A program made the position numbers and the translations under genes. A DNA stretch of 64,000 nt from Acetobacterium woodii (GTDB lineage Bacteria; Bacillota; Clostridia; Eubacteriales; Eubacteriaceae), in the NCBI GenBank assembly GCA_016213825.1, contig JACQZP010000030.1:124001-188000 (forward strand), given 5' to 3'. Below the pieces are notes generated by a model, which was not told the origin of the DNA, did not search any database, and saw only the letters and a program-made list of their open reading frames with translations. Shown here piece by piece: positions 49,054-58,149 of the stretch; position 1 is the stretch's first letter; every line of letters begins with the position of its first letter.

Positions 49054-50805
49054 ATGAAAGAGATTACTTTTAAAATAAACGGACAAGAATTGACTGTTCC
49101 AGAAGGAACAACTATCTTAGAAGCAGCTAGAACATGCAATATTGACATTCCAACCCTTTGTTACCTGAAAGACGTTAACGAAATTGGTGCATGCCGTATG
49201 TGCTTAGTTGAAATTGCAGGAGCAAGAGCTTTACAAGCCGCTTGTGTTTACCCAGTTGCCAATGGCATCGAAGTATTAACAAACTCTCCAAAAGTAAGAG
49301 AAGCACGACGCGTAAATCTTGAACTGATTCTTTCAAACCATAACAGAGAATGTACTACCTGTGTTCGTAGCGAAAACTGTGAATTACAGTCATTAGCAAC
49401 TGATTTAGGTGTAGCTGAAATTCCTTTTGAAGGCGAAAAATCAGGAAAATTAGTTGATGATAAATCTGACTCAATTGTCCGAGATGAAAGCAAATGTATT
49501 CTTTGTAAGCGATGTGTATCTGTATGTACAAACGTTCAAAATGTTGCTGTTCTTGCTAGCGTAGGTCGTGGATTTACATCACAGGTTCAACCTGTCTTTG
49601 GAAAATCTTTGGCAGATGTTGGCTGTATCCGATGTGGACAATGTATTGTCAATTGCCCAGTTGGCGCTTTAAAAGAAAAATCTGATATTCAGCGTGTTTG
49701 GGATGCAATTGCAGATCCAACCAAAACTGTTATCGTAGAAACAGCACCTGCAGTTCGAGCATCTTTGGGTGAAGAATTCGGATACCCAATGGGAACACCT
49801 GTTACCGATCAAATGGCAGCAGCCCTGAGAAGACTTGGCTTTGATAAAGTATTTGATACCGGCTTCGGTGCAGATGTTACCATTATGGAAGAAGGAACAG
49901 AGTTGCTTGGTCGTGTTACCAACGGCGGCGTTCTGCCAATGATCACATCTTGTTCACCAGGTTGGATTTCATACATCGAAACCTACTACCCAGAATTTTT
50001 ACCACATTTGTCAAGCTGTAAATCACCACAGCAAATTACTGGTGCATTATTAAAAAGCCATTATGCCGAAACAAACGGCATTGACCCTAAAGACATGGTT
50101 GTTGTTTCAGTTATGCCATGTACAGCCAAAAAATACGAACTTAAACGAGAAGAATTAAAAGTTGATGGAATTCCTGATGTTGATATTTCAATCACAACTC
50201 GCGAACTTGCTCGTATGATTAAAGAAGCCAGAATTATCTTTGATAAACTTCCAAAAGAAGATTTTGACGATTACTATGGCGAATACACTGGAGCAGCCGT
50301 TATTTTCGGTGCTACCGGTGGTGTTATGGAAGCTGCAGTACGAACACTTGCTGATATCTTAAACAAAAAAGATATTCAGGAAATTGACTACGAAATGGTT
50401 CGTGGCGTTCAAGGGATCAAAACCGCAACTGTTGATGTAACACCTGATCTGGCTGTTAAATTAGTAGTTGCCAGTGGCGGAAGTAACATTGATAAGGTTA
50501 TGAAACAATTACAAGCCGGCGAATTAGCTGATACCCATTTCATCGAATTGATGGGATGCCCAGGCGGTTGTGTTAACGGTGGCGGTCAATCCATTGTGCC
50601 AGCAAAAGAAAAAATGGATGTTGATATTCGCGCTGAAAGAGCCAAAGCTCTGTATGTTTCAGATGCAAAAATCACAAAATACCGTAAATCACATCAAAGT
50701 CCAGCGGTTATTCGTATTTATGAAGAATATTTGGGCGAACCAAATGGTCATAAATCCCATCACCTGCTTCACACTACTTACTCACAAAAACCAAAATTGG
50801 TTTAA
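49054..50805 (+). CDS. hydA: Bifurcating [FeFe] hydrogenase catalytic subunit HydA
   Basis: 583 residues. N-terminal plant-type [2Fe-2S] (CYLKDVNEIGACRMC), the His-Cys3 cluster (HNRECTTCVRSENC), two [4Fe-4S] (CILCKRCVSVC, CIRCGQCIVNC), then the H-cluster domain: TSCSPGWISYIE, VMPCTAKKYELKREE and MGCPGGCVNGGGQ. The L1 loop reads TSCSP rather than the common TSCCP. The ATG at 49054 has AGGAGG; the 23-codon upstream extension overlaps hydB. Catalyses H2 oxidation/evolution coupled to ferredoxin and NAD. Confidence 0.96.
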   Translation: MKEITFKINGQELTVPEGTTILEAARTCNIDIPTLCYLKDVNEIGACRMCLVEIAGARALQAACVYPVANGIEVLTNSPKVREARRVNLELILSNHNRECTTCVRSENCELQSLATDLGVAEIPFEGEKSGKLVDDKSDSIVRDESKCILCKRCVSVCTNVQNVAVLASVGRGFTSQVQPVFGKSLADVGCIRCGQCIVNCPVGALKEKSDIQRVWDAIADPTKTVIVETAPAVRASLGEEFGYPMGTPVTDQMAAALRRLGFDKVFDTGFGADVTIMEEGTELLGRVTNGGVLPMITSCSPGWISYIETYYPEFLPHLSSCKSPQQITGALLKSHYAETNGIDPKDMVVVSVMPCTAKKYELKREELKVDGIPDVDISITTRELARMIKEARIIFDKLPKEDFDDYYGEYTGAAVIFGATGGVMEAAVRTLADILNKKDIQEIDYEMVRGVQGIKTATVDVTPDLAVKLVVASGGSNIDKVMKQLQAGELADTHFIELMGCPGGCVNGGGQSIVPAKEKMDVDIRAERAKALYVSDAKITKYRKSHQSPAVIRIYEEYLGEPNGHKSHHLLHTTYSQKPKLV

Positions 50806-50830
50806 TTATTTAAAACACGATATAGTCAAT

Positions 50831-50859
50831 AAAAAAGACCCAATAATGGGTCTTTTTTT
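50831..50859 (+). terminator. Terminator of the hyd operon
   Basis: AAAAAAGACCCA-ATAA-TGGGTCTTTTTTT. Confidence 0.92.
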
Positions 50860-50928
50860 ATTGATACAAAAAGCCCATCACCTCCACATCATTATTTAGT
50901 CAAAAATCATTCATTACATCTTTTCTAA

Positions 50929-50968
50929 GGGCGAAGGGCTGTCCTTTGGGTATTATCAATCGCCCATA
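50929..50968 (+). repeat. Diverged copy of the GCGAGGG...TTAATCGCCC repeat
   Basis: GGGCGAAGGGCTGTCC followed by TTTGGGTATTATCAATCGCCC resembles the repeat at 60757-60793 (GGAGCGAGGGTCTGC ... TAGTATTATTAATCGCCC). Confidence 0.45.
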
Positions 50969-51018
50969 CTCACTTTTTATGATATAATAAAATAACATTT
51001 TAATCACAGGAGCGAAAC

Positions 51019-53232
51019 ATGGAAAGCATTAAGGGTACGGTGGAGCACATCGTCTTTAGAAATAGCAATAATGGCTACACTGTAGCTCATTTTGACATCG
51101 ACGGTGATCTGGTAACCGTAGTGGGTAATTTTGACGAACTGAATCATGGGGAATACCTTAAACTGACCGGCTACTGGACCGAACACAAAAATTACGGCGA
51201 TCAGTTTACAATGGAAACTTATGCCATGGAAATTCCCACTTCCACCGAAGGGATCACCCGGTATCTGTCCTCTGGCATCCTTCCTGGCATCGGCGAAAAA
51301 ACGGCCAAAGCCATTGTCGCCCGTTTTGGTGAAGAAACTTTGGATATCCTGGATAACAATCCCGAGCGGCTGTCCGAAATCAAGGGTATCGGCAAGAAAA
51401 CCCTGGAAGGGATCAAAGAGGTGTATCACGAGCAACGGGAAGTCCGGCAGATCATGATCCAGATCCAGGACTATGGCATTTCGGCCAACTGGGCCATGAA
51501 GCTCTACAAGACCTACAAATTTGACACCATTTCGGTTCTCCTTAACAATCCTTATCAAATGATTGATGACATCCGGGGGATCGGGTTTAAAATTGCCGAT
51601 CAAATTGCCAACCATCTGGGATTTGAACTCAATAGCCCTGGGCGTATCCTGGCAGGGATTAATTATTCACTGGGTGAATGCTATAATCGGGGCAATACCT
51701 ATATGACCGAAACCGAACTGATTCAAACCAGTTCCCGAATTTTAGGTGTCGATGAAGATGAAATAAATGCTCAACTGGGCGAACTGGTTTTGTTGGGGCG
51801 AATCATCCAGGAGGATGTCGATGACCAACAGGTTTACTATCCCCGAAACCTCTACGAAGCTGAAGACAACACCGCTCTTTCGATGGCCAGAATCAGCCAG
51901 ATGACCTATAAAATTGCTAATGTTAATATTGAAGAAAAAATTAAGGATTACGAACGGGATATGTCAATTACTCTGGATAACAAACAGCGTGAAGCCATTG
52001 CCGCGGCGATGAACAACGGTGTTATTGTTATTACCGGCGGCCCGGGAACTGGAAAGACCACCATCATCAATGGGATCGTTCGGATCTTTAAAGACCTGGG
52101 TTTAAAAACCGTTCTAGCAGCCCCCACCGGCCGAGCCGCCAAGCGGATTACTGAAACCACTGGCAATGAAGCAAAAACCATCCATCGGCTGCTGGAATAC
52201 GAATATAGCCAGGACGACGATTTCCCCAGTTTTAGCAAAGACGAAACCAACCAACTTGATGTCGACGCCATCATCGTCGATGAATCGTCGATGATTGATA
52301 TTCTGCTGATGGATAGCCTCCTAATGGCCGTTCAGCCCGGCACCCGCCTGATTATGGTAGGGGATGCCGACCAGTTGCCCTCGGTGGGACCCGGTAATGT
52401 TTTAAAGGATATCATTGAAAGCGGCGCCGTTAAGGTGTTGAGCCTGGAGCGGATTTATCGTCAGTCCGAAGAAAGCATGATTTCGGTTAATGCCTTTGAA
52501 ATCAACCAGGGGCGATTTCCCGATATTAATAACGACAGTGATTTTCTGTTTCTCAATAAAAATGATGGTGATAAGCTCCTGCGGGATATTTTAGAGTTAG
52601 TTACGACGCGACTACCTATTGCCAAAGGTTTCGACAGTATTCACGATATTCAGGTAATTTCGCCGATGAAAAACGGCAAAGTGGGGGTTATCAATCTGAA
52701 CCGGGAACTTCAGGCTGTGCTGAATCCGCCCCGAGAAAACGCCGCTCAACGCGAGTTTGGGATGGTGACTTATCGGGAAGGGGATAAGGTCATGCAGATC
52801 AAGAATAATTACCGGATCAAATGGGAAGATACCTATACCATGGAACAAGGCGAAGGAATTTACAACGGCGACATCGGCATTTTGGAAAGCATCAGCAACC
52901 GCGAAAAATCGTTTGCGATTTTATTTAATGACGGCAAGCGGGTAACCTATGATTTTGACCAAATGGACGAAATCACCCACGCCTATGCGATGACCGTTCA
53001 CAAAAGCCAAGGCAGCGAGTTCCCGGTGGTGGTTATGCCCATCGTTGGCGGCCCACCGCTGTTTCTTAACCGTAAACTCCTTTATACCGCCGTTACCCGG
53101 GCAAAAAAACTGTTGATCCTGATGGGCAACCAGTATATGTTCCGGCAGATGATTAAATCGACCGAATCCCAAAACCGCCAAACGGCCCTCCGCGACCGCA
53201 TCATCGCTTACATCAAACACCCGATGGTGTAA
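51019..53232 (+). CDS. recD2: RecD2-type DNA helicase
   Basis: 737 residues, usual RecD2 length, found in bacteria with or without RecBC. N-terminal OB-like region, helix-hairpin-helix repeats (LPGIGEKTAKAIVARFG, IKGIGKKTLEGIKE, IRGIGFKIADQIA), then SF1B helicase motifs: Walker A GGPGTGKTTIING, APTGRAAKRI, Walker B IIVDESSMID, VGDADQLPSVGPGNV, LERIYRQSEESMI and the C-terminal VHKSQGSEFPVV. 5'-3' helicase in DNA repair or replication stress. Transcribed alone. Confidence 0.95.
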   Translation: MESIKGTVEHIVFRNSNNGYTVAHFDIDGDLVTVVGNFDELNHGEYLKLTGYWTEHKNYGDQFTMETYAMEIPTSTEGITRYLSSGILPGIGEKTAKAIVARFGEETLDILDNNPERLSEIKGIGKKTLEGIKEVYHEQREVRQIMIQIQDYGISANWAMKLYKTYKFDTISVLLNNPYQMIDDIRGIGFKIADQIANHLGFELNSPGRILAGINYSLGECYNRGNTYMTETELIQTSSRILGVDEDEINAQLGELVLLGRIIQEDVDDQQVYYPRNLYEAEDNTALSMARISQMTYKIANVNIEEKIKDYERDMSITLDNKQREAIAAAMNNGVIVITGGPGTGKTTIINGIVRIFKDLGLKTVLAAPTGRAAKRITETTGNEAKTIHRLLEYEYSQDDDFPSFSKDETNQLDVDAIIVDESSMIDILLMDSLLMAVQPGTRLIMVGDADQLPSVGPGNVLKDIIESGAVKVLSLERIYRQSEESMISVNAFEINQGRFPDINNDSDFLFLNKNDGDKLLRDILELVTTRLPIAKGFDSIHDIQVISPMKNGKVGVINLNRELQAVLNPPRENAAQREFGMVTYREGDKVMQIKNNYRIKWEDTYTMEQGEGIYNGDIGILESISNREKSFAILFNDGKRVTYDFDQMDEITHAYAMTVHKSQGSEFPVVVMPIVGGPPLFLNRKLLYTAVTRAKKLLILMGNQYMFRQMIKSTESQNRQTALRDRIIAYIKHPMV

Positions 53233-53235
53233 GTA

Positions 53236-53308
53236 GGGTGTGACTTGGGGACGTTACAGATGTCAGCCCGATAGGGATGAAATATGAAATGTCCCCATGT
53301 CACGCCCG
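53236..53308 (+). repeat. Hairpin repeat with GTGACTTGGGGAC arms
   Basis: GGGTGTGACTTGGGGAC (53236-) is complementary (15 of 17) to GTCCCCATGTCACGCCC at the other end, making a large imperfect hairpin. A related element lies at 54176-54244 and a fragment (ATAGGG...GAAATGTCCCCATG) near 61289-61311. Confidence 0.55.
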
Positions 53309-53389
53309 AGCCGAAACCTCATGGCCGGGTGATTCTGTAACATACTGTCTGTCCGAACCTAAACCTAAACGAACCCTGTGAGGTAAATC

Positions 53390-54145
53390 ATGAACCTGAA
53401 GCAAATCCTCCTGACCTTTCTCGAAAACAACCTTTTTCTCAAAAACGGAACCTGTCCGATCTGTGGCAAGGTGCTTTTTGTGACTGACCGATTCTTGTGC
53501 CGACAATGTGAGGATGAACTGCCAATTATCAACAACCCCACCTGCGAAAAATGCGGCCGGCCGATTTTTCGTCAAGATCGTCAATTATGTACGCCCTGTG
53601 CAAAACACAATCTCCCATTTGCCGGCGGTTACGCTCACCTGCGCTATGAAGCTATCGGGAAAAATCTGGTTCATGCCATCAAATTTAAAGACCGTCCTCA
53701 TCTGGGTATCTGGGTCGGCACGCAAATGGGACAAGTTATAGCTAAAAAAAGTTGGGTCAAAGAAATAGACCTGATCATCCCCGTCCCGCTTCATCCCAAT
53801 CGTCTTGAAGAACGGGGTTACAACCAGAGTGAGAAAATAGCTCAAGGCATCATGGAAGCGATCACACAGGCTGGTGTAAATAAAAAAGCGCTGACATTGG
53901 GAAGTCAATATCTCATCCGCAGTCGGGATACCCCTCATCAGATTGGTCAGGGCCGGGAAGAACGATTGCGAAACCTCACTGGGGCGTTTACAGTTAAACA
54001 GATTGAAGCCATTCAAAACAAAACCGTCCTGCTGGTGGATGATGTACTGACCACCGGTGCCACCCTGGCTGAAACCGGTGCCACCCTTTTGGAAGCTGGA
54101 GTTGCGCAGGTCTGCATCGCCACTGTCTGCGCCGTAGCCGAATAA
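53390..54145 (+). CDS. comF: ComF-family phosphoribosyltransferase-like protein
   Basis: 251 residues. N-terminal zinc finger with CPICGK, CRQCEDE, CEKCGR, CTPCAK; C-terminal phosphoribosyltransferase fold with IIPVPLHPNRLEERGYNQSE and the PRPP loop VLLVDDVLTTGATLAE. ComF proteins take part in uptake of single-stranded DNA during competence. Flanked on both sides by dispersed hairpin repeats. Confidence 0.9.
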   Translation: MNLKQILLTFLENNLFLKNGTCPICGKVLFVTDRFLCRQCEDELPIINNPTCEKCGRPIFRQDRQLCTPCAKHNLPFAGGYAHLRYEAIGKNLVHAIKFKDRPHLGIWVGTQMGQVIAKKSWVKEIDLIIPVPLHPNRLEERGYNQSEKIAQGIMEAITQAGVNKKALTLGSQYLIRSRDTPHQIGQGREERLRNLTGAFTVKQIEAIQNKTVLLVDDVLTTGATLAETGATLLEAGVAQVCIATVCAVAE

Positions 54146-54175
54146 CTAGGATATGAAAAGCGATGTTAACGGCAG

Positions 54176-54244
54176 GGGATGACTTGGGACTGATACGACT
54201 GTCAGCCGTCCTTTTTCAGGATGATAGTTGTCGTGTCCCCACGT
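54176..54244 (+). repeat. Second hairpin repeat of the GTGAC-TGGGGAC family
   Basis: GGGATGACTTGGGAC at one end pairs with GTCCCCACGTCATTC at the other; the middle has GACTGTCAGCCGTCC. Related to 53236-53308. Confidence 0.5.
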
Positions 54245-54368
54245 CATTCAAATAAAAGATTCTTAAAAAGACCTGCAAAGGGTCTTTTTTTGTGGCGAAT
54301 CCAGACAAATAATGGTATTATGAAGATGTTATTAAACACAAACAATAAAAAAAGACGAATAAAGAAAA

Positions 54369-54396
54369 AGCACAAGGGGACGGTTTTCTTGTGTCA
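54369..54396 (+). repeat. GCACAAGGGGACGGTT repeat, copy 1
   Basis: GCACAAGGGGACGGTT-TTCTTGTG can fold as a short hairpin. The same core occurs twice at 57016-57087. Such GGGGACGGTTCTTGTG elements are widespread dispersed repeats in many bacteria (from memory). Confidence 0.6.
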
Positions 54397-54426
54397 ACCA
54401 AATAATTTTTACAGAGGAATAACGAT

Positions 54427-55332
54427 ATGAATAATACAATCAAAAACTTGAAAGCCATAATGGCCAGTGAAAATATAAAAGAAAACGAACCCATGAAAAA
54501 CCATACATCATTTAAGGTTGGGGGTCCGGCAGACCTTTTTTTAATGCCCCAATCAAAAGAGGAATTACAAAAAGCGCTGGCAATTTGCAAGGAATCACAA
54601 AAAAACCTCTATATCATGGGTAATGGCAGCAACCTCATCGTGAGAGATGGGGGCTACAGCGGAATCATCATTAATACCAAAGCCTTGAGTCAAGTTAAAA
54701 CGGAAGGGGAAACCCTCATTGCTGAACCGGGAATTAGTCTGAAAGATCTAGCCAACATCGCTCTGGAAAAAAGACTTACTGGCCTGGAATTTGCATCCGG
54801 CATTCCTGGCAGTCTGGGCGGTGCCGTTACCATGAACGCTGGTGCCTATGACGGCGAAATGAAGGGTGTCATTAAAAGCATTCAGGTGATCACCGAAGAC
54901 GGCAGCTTAAAAACCATTCCCAATTCAGAATGTGCTTTTGGATATCGATCCAGTATTCTGCAACAACACAATTGGGTTCTGGTCAGCGTTGAACTGCAAC
55001 TAACAAAAGGCGATTGCCAGGCCATCGAAGAAAAAATGCTGGACTTAAACAACCAAAGACAGACAAAACAACCACTGGAGTATCCCAGTGCTGGCAGCAC
55101 CTTTCGCAGACCAGTCGGCTATTACGCTGGCAAATTGGTTCAAGATGCCGGGTTTAGAGGTTATTCCATCGGTGGAGCCCAGGTATCTGAAAAGCACAGC
55201 GGCTTTGTCATTAACAAAGATGGTGCCACCGCCAGCGACATTCTCAATCTTATTCATGCCATTCAAGCCGGTGTCAAAGAAAAATTTAACGTCGACCTAA
55301 AAACCGAAGTCATCGTCATCGGAAACGACTAG
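54427..55332 (+). CDS. murB: UDP-N-acetylenolpyruvoylglucosamine reductase
   Basis: 301 residues, type II MurB. Reduces UDP-GlcNAc-enolpyruvate to UDP-MurNAc with NADPH and FAD in peptidoglycan synthesis. Motifs: NHTSFKVGGPADLFLMP, MGNGSNLIVRDGGY, EFASGIPGSLGGAVTMNAGAYDGE, FGYRSSIL, AGSTFRRP, and GGAQVSEKHSGFVIN with the catalytic Ser/Glu segment. AGAGGA precedes the ATG. It starts a block with PHP, rapZ, yvcK and whiA. Confidence 0.95.
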   Translation: MNNTIKNLKAIMASENIKENEPMKNHTSFKVGGPADLFLMPQSKEELQKALAICKESQKNLYIMGNGSNLIVRDGGYSGIIINTKALSQVKTEGETLIAEPGISLKDLANIALEKRLTGLEFASGIPGSLGGAVTMNAGAYDGEMKGVIKSIQVITEDGSLKTIPNSECAFGYRSSILQQHNWVLVSVELQLTKGDCQAIEEKMLDLNNQRQTKQPLEYPSAGSTFRRPVGYYAGKLVQDAGFRGYSIGGAQVSEKHSGFVINKDGATASDILNLIHAIQAGVKEKFNVDLKTEVIVIGND

Positions 55333-55339
55333 GAAACCA

Positions 55340-56071
55340 ATGAAAATAACACATGATATGCATACCCATACAACCTATAGTCATGGCAAAAACACCATCG
55401 CAGAGATGGTGGAGCAAGGTCGTAAAATCGGTCTGAAAGCCATTACCATTTCCGATCATGGCCGCAGCCATCCGGTTTTTGGGGTGCGAAAGCGACATTT
55501 TGCAAAAATGCGGGCAGAAATAGATGCCCTTAATAAAAAATACGACGACATCGAGATCTATCTGTCGGTCGAATCCAACATTACCGGGGCAGCCGGCAAC
55601 ATCGATATTAGGGAAGAAGAAAAAAAATATTGCGACTGGATCTCGGCCGGGTACCATTACGGCTATTTCCCAGCCACTATTAAAGATATTTTTGTCTTTG
55701 CGATTCCCAATTATGCTGCTCGGGTACTGCCATTTCTAAGAAAATATGTAATTGATATGAATACCCGTACCTACATAAAAATGATGGAGCAGCATAACAT
55801 CAAACTGATCACCCATCCCGGGGATAAAATGCCCATTAATATCGAACCGGTGGCCAAAGCGGCTGCCGCAAACGGCGTCATTCTAGAGATCAATCCCCGT
55901 CACGATCATTTAAACCCTGAAGAAATTAAAATCGCCATGAAATATCCGGTAGAATTCGCCATTAACAGTGATGCCCACAGCATTCACGCCTTGGGCGACA
56001 TGCGCAACACCCCCGAAACCATCAAAGTCTCGGGTATCCCCATCAGCCGGATCATCAACATCGAAGAATAA
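55340..56071 (+). CDS. PHP-domain phosphatase (YcdX-like)
   Basis: 243 residues. PHP metal motifs: DMHTHTTYSHGKNTIAEM, TISDHGRSHP, VESNITG, SAGYHYGYFP, ITHPGD and INSDAHSIHALGD. Related to YcdX-type zinc phosphatases. Seven bases after murB; no functional link known. Different from the shorter PHP protein at 44772. Confidence 0.85.
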   Translation: MKITHDMHTHTTYSHGKNTIAEMVEQGRKIGLKAITISDHGRSHPVFGVRKRHFAKMRAEIDALNKKYDDIEIYLSVESNITGAAGNIDIREEEKKYCDWISAGYHYGYFPATIKDIFVFAIPNYAARVLPFLRKYVIDMNTRTYIKMMEQHNIKLITHPGDKMPINIEPVAKAAAANGVILEINPRHDHLNPEEIKIAMKYPVEFAINSDAHSIHALGDMRNTPETIKVSGIPISRIINIEE

Positions 56072-56106
56072 CACCCGGGCAACATAGTATTTAAAAGGAG
56101 AAAGTC

Positions 56107-56988
56107 GTGAAAATCATCATCATCACTGGCATGTCAGGAGCCGGAAAATCCCAAGCCATACAAATTCTCGAAGATCTTGGTTTTTTTTGTGTCGAGAACA
56201 TCCCGCCCCAACTCATTGTGACTTTCATCAATTTATGTCAGCAATCAGCAACCGAAATTGAAAAAATAGCGTTGGTAACCGATGTCCGGGGTGACGTCTT
56301 TTTAGAGGGAAAAGAATTCCCATTGGCGGAATACAACGAATATAAGGCCATGAAAGAAGACATTAAACTGATCTTTTTAGATGCCAGAGATGATGTCCTG
56401 GTGTCCCGCTATCAGGAAACCCGGCGTAATCATCCCCTGACCCACACTTCCGGTAATTTATTGGAGGCGATCCAACGGGAACGAAAAAGTTTGGAAAACC
56501 TTCGGGAACTTGCTGATGATGTGATCGATACATCAGATCTGAAAATTAGATTCCTCAAAGAAGAACTTAAAAAATTGGTCGAAAATAATCGTGATGATTC
56601 CAAACCCAAAGTCAAGATATACTCTTTTGGGTTTAAATATGCAAGTCCCATGGGCGCAGATTTTGTTTTCGACGTCCGATTTCTCCCAAATCCCTTCTAT
56701 AAGCAGGAACTCAGGAATTTAACCGGTGAGGATCAGGAAGTCAGAGATTACGTTATGTCTTTTCGGGAAGCGCAGATTTTTTATGATAAATTATTGGATC
56801 TGATGGAATTTGTTATTCCCCAGTTTTCGACCGTATCAAAAAACACTGTCGAAATTGCCATCGGCTGTACGGGTGGTCAACATCGATCCGTCACCTATGC
56901 CTTTCTGTTGAATAAGGCACTAAAAGAAAAAGGCTACGAAACCAGTCTCAAACACCGCGACATTAAAAGAAACCGACTTGACCGTTAG
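56107..56988 (+). CDS. rapZ: RNase adapter / nucleotide-binding protein RapZ (YvcJ)
   Basis: 293 residues. P-loop GMSGAGKSQAIQ at the N-terminus, Walker-B-like VTDVRGD, FLDARDDVLVSRYQETRR, and the C-terminal GCTGGQHRSV segment typical of the family. Start GTG behind AAGGAG. It binds nucleotides; in Gram-positives (YvcJ) it is linked to competence and co-transcribed with yvcK and whiA, as here. Confidence 0.95.
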   Translation: MKIIIITGMSGAGKSQAIQILEDLGFFCVENIPPQLIVTFINLCQQSATEIEKIALVTDVRGDVFLEGKEFPLAEYNEYKAMKEDIKLIFLDARDDVLVSRYQETRRNHPLTHTSGNLLEAIQRERKSLENLRELADDVIDTSDLKIRFLKEELKKLVENNRDDSKPKVKIYSFGFKYASPMGADFVFDVRFLPNPFYKQELRNLTGEDQEVRDYVMSFREAQIFYDKLLDLMEFVIPQFSTVSKNTVEIAIGCTGGQHRSVTYAFLLNKALKEKGYETSLKHRDIKRNRLDR

Positions 56989-57015
56989 AGAATAAGGAAA
57001 CGTTAGGTAGGAAAA

Positions 57016-57087
57016 GCACTAGGGGACGGTTGATCTTGTGCTTTCCTCAATATTTCAATATAAGTGCACAAGAACCGTCCCCTTGTG
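57016..57087 (+). repeat. Facing pair of GGGGACGGTT repeats, copies 2 and 3
   Basis: GCACTAGGGGACGGTTGATC and CTTGTGC (57016-57042) is followed by GCACAAGAACCGTCCCC and TTGTGC (57064-57086): inverted copies of the 54369 element, separating rapZ from yvcK. Confidence 0.65.
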
Positions 57088-57117
57088 CAATAACAACAAA
57101 TATAAGGATGTGATTCC

Positions 57118-58128
57118 ATGGATATGAAAGAATATATAAGGGAGTTTACTTTGAAAGATATTGTAAAAGTGAGAAACCCAAAAGTCGTAGCCATTGGCGG
57201 CGGTACCGGACTATCTGTTATCCTTCGGGGATTAAAGAAATATACCGATAATCTTACTGCCATTGTAACCGTCGGCGATGACGGCGGTGGATCCGGTCAA
57301 CTCAGAGAGGATCTTGGAATTCTCCCGCCTGGCGATATCAGAAGCTGTATCCTGGCGCTGGCAGACGACGAAAATGTCATGCAGGAGTTGTTCAACTATC
57401 GCTTTCCCGGAGGATGTATGGAAGGCCAAAGCTTTGGCAATCTTTTCCTGGCCGCTATGAATGGTATCAGCCACGATTTTTACGACGCCGTGAGACGAAC
57501 CTCGGATGTGCTTCAGATAAAAGGTGAAGTTTTGCCCGTAACCCTGTCCCAAATGGTGTTGATGGCAACCCTGGAAAACGGAGTAGTCATTGAAGGCGAA
57601 TCGGCCATTCCGCTTGCTGTTTTAGAACAGAATAGCCCAATTGCCCAAATATTTTTGAAGCCAAATGATATTAAGCCCCTGCCGGAAACCATTGAAGCCA
57701 TCAGAAACGCTGATATGATTATTATTGGTCCAGGAAGCCTTTACACCAGTGTGATTCCAAATCTGTTGGTTAAAGACGTTGCCAGAGCCATTTATGACAG
57801 CCGAGCCAAGCGTTTTTATATCTGTAACATCATGACCCAGCCCGGAGAAACCGGTAATTATACTCAGGAAGACCATATCCGGACCATTGAAGACCACATG
57901 GATCAGGCTGAAGGGCGACTCTTTGATTACATCGTAGCCAACACCGGTAACCTGCCCAAAAGCATTGAACAAAAATATAGTAAATGCGATGCCGCGGTGG
58001 TCGAATTGGAAAACCATCTGGAAGGTTATGAGTATATTCTGGACGATTATGTTATTATGGAAAACGGCTATGTCCGCCATGATGCCGACCTGCTAGCCCG
58101 CCGCATTTTTGATACCTATATAAAATAG
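57118..58128 (+). CDS. yvcK: YvcK/CofD-like gluconeogenesis factor
   Basis: 336 residues. AIGGGTGLSVILRGLKKYTDNLTAIVTVGDDGGGSGQLRED is divided between residues 21 and 62; later GDIRSCILALADDE, GQSFGNLFLAAM, IGPGSLYTSVIPNLLV and CNIMTQPGET. UDP-sugar-binding regulator required for cell shape and growth on gluconeogenic carbon. The ATG at 57118 follows AAGGATG; a second ATG two codons on is possible. Confidence 0.95.
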   Translation: MDMKEYIREFTLKDIVKVRNPKVVAIGGGTGLSVILRGLKKYTDNLTAIVTVGDDGGGSGQLREDLGILPPGDIRSCILALADDENVMQELFNYRFPGGCMEGQSFGNLFLAAMNGISHDFYDAVRRTSDVLQIKGEVLPVTLSQMVLMATLENGVVIEGESAIPLAVLEQNSPIAQIFLKPNDIKPLPETIEAIRNADMIIIGPGSLYTSVIPNLLVKDVARAIYDSRAKRFYICNIMTQPGETGNYTQEDHIRTIEDHMDQAEGRLFDYIVANTGNLPKSIEQKYSKCDAAVVELENHLEGYEYILDDYVIMENGYVRHDADLLARRIFDTYIK

Positions 58129-58149
58129 AACATTTAATAAGGAGAAGCG

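Noticed and set aside
51004-51615. 203-codon minus-strand ORF at the start of recD2
   Set aside because: Antisense shadow of a well conserved helicase region.
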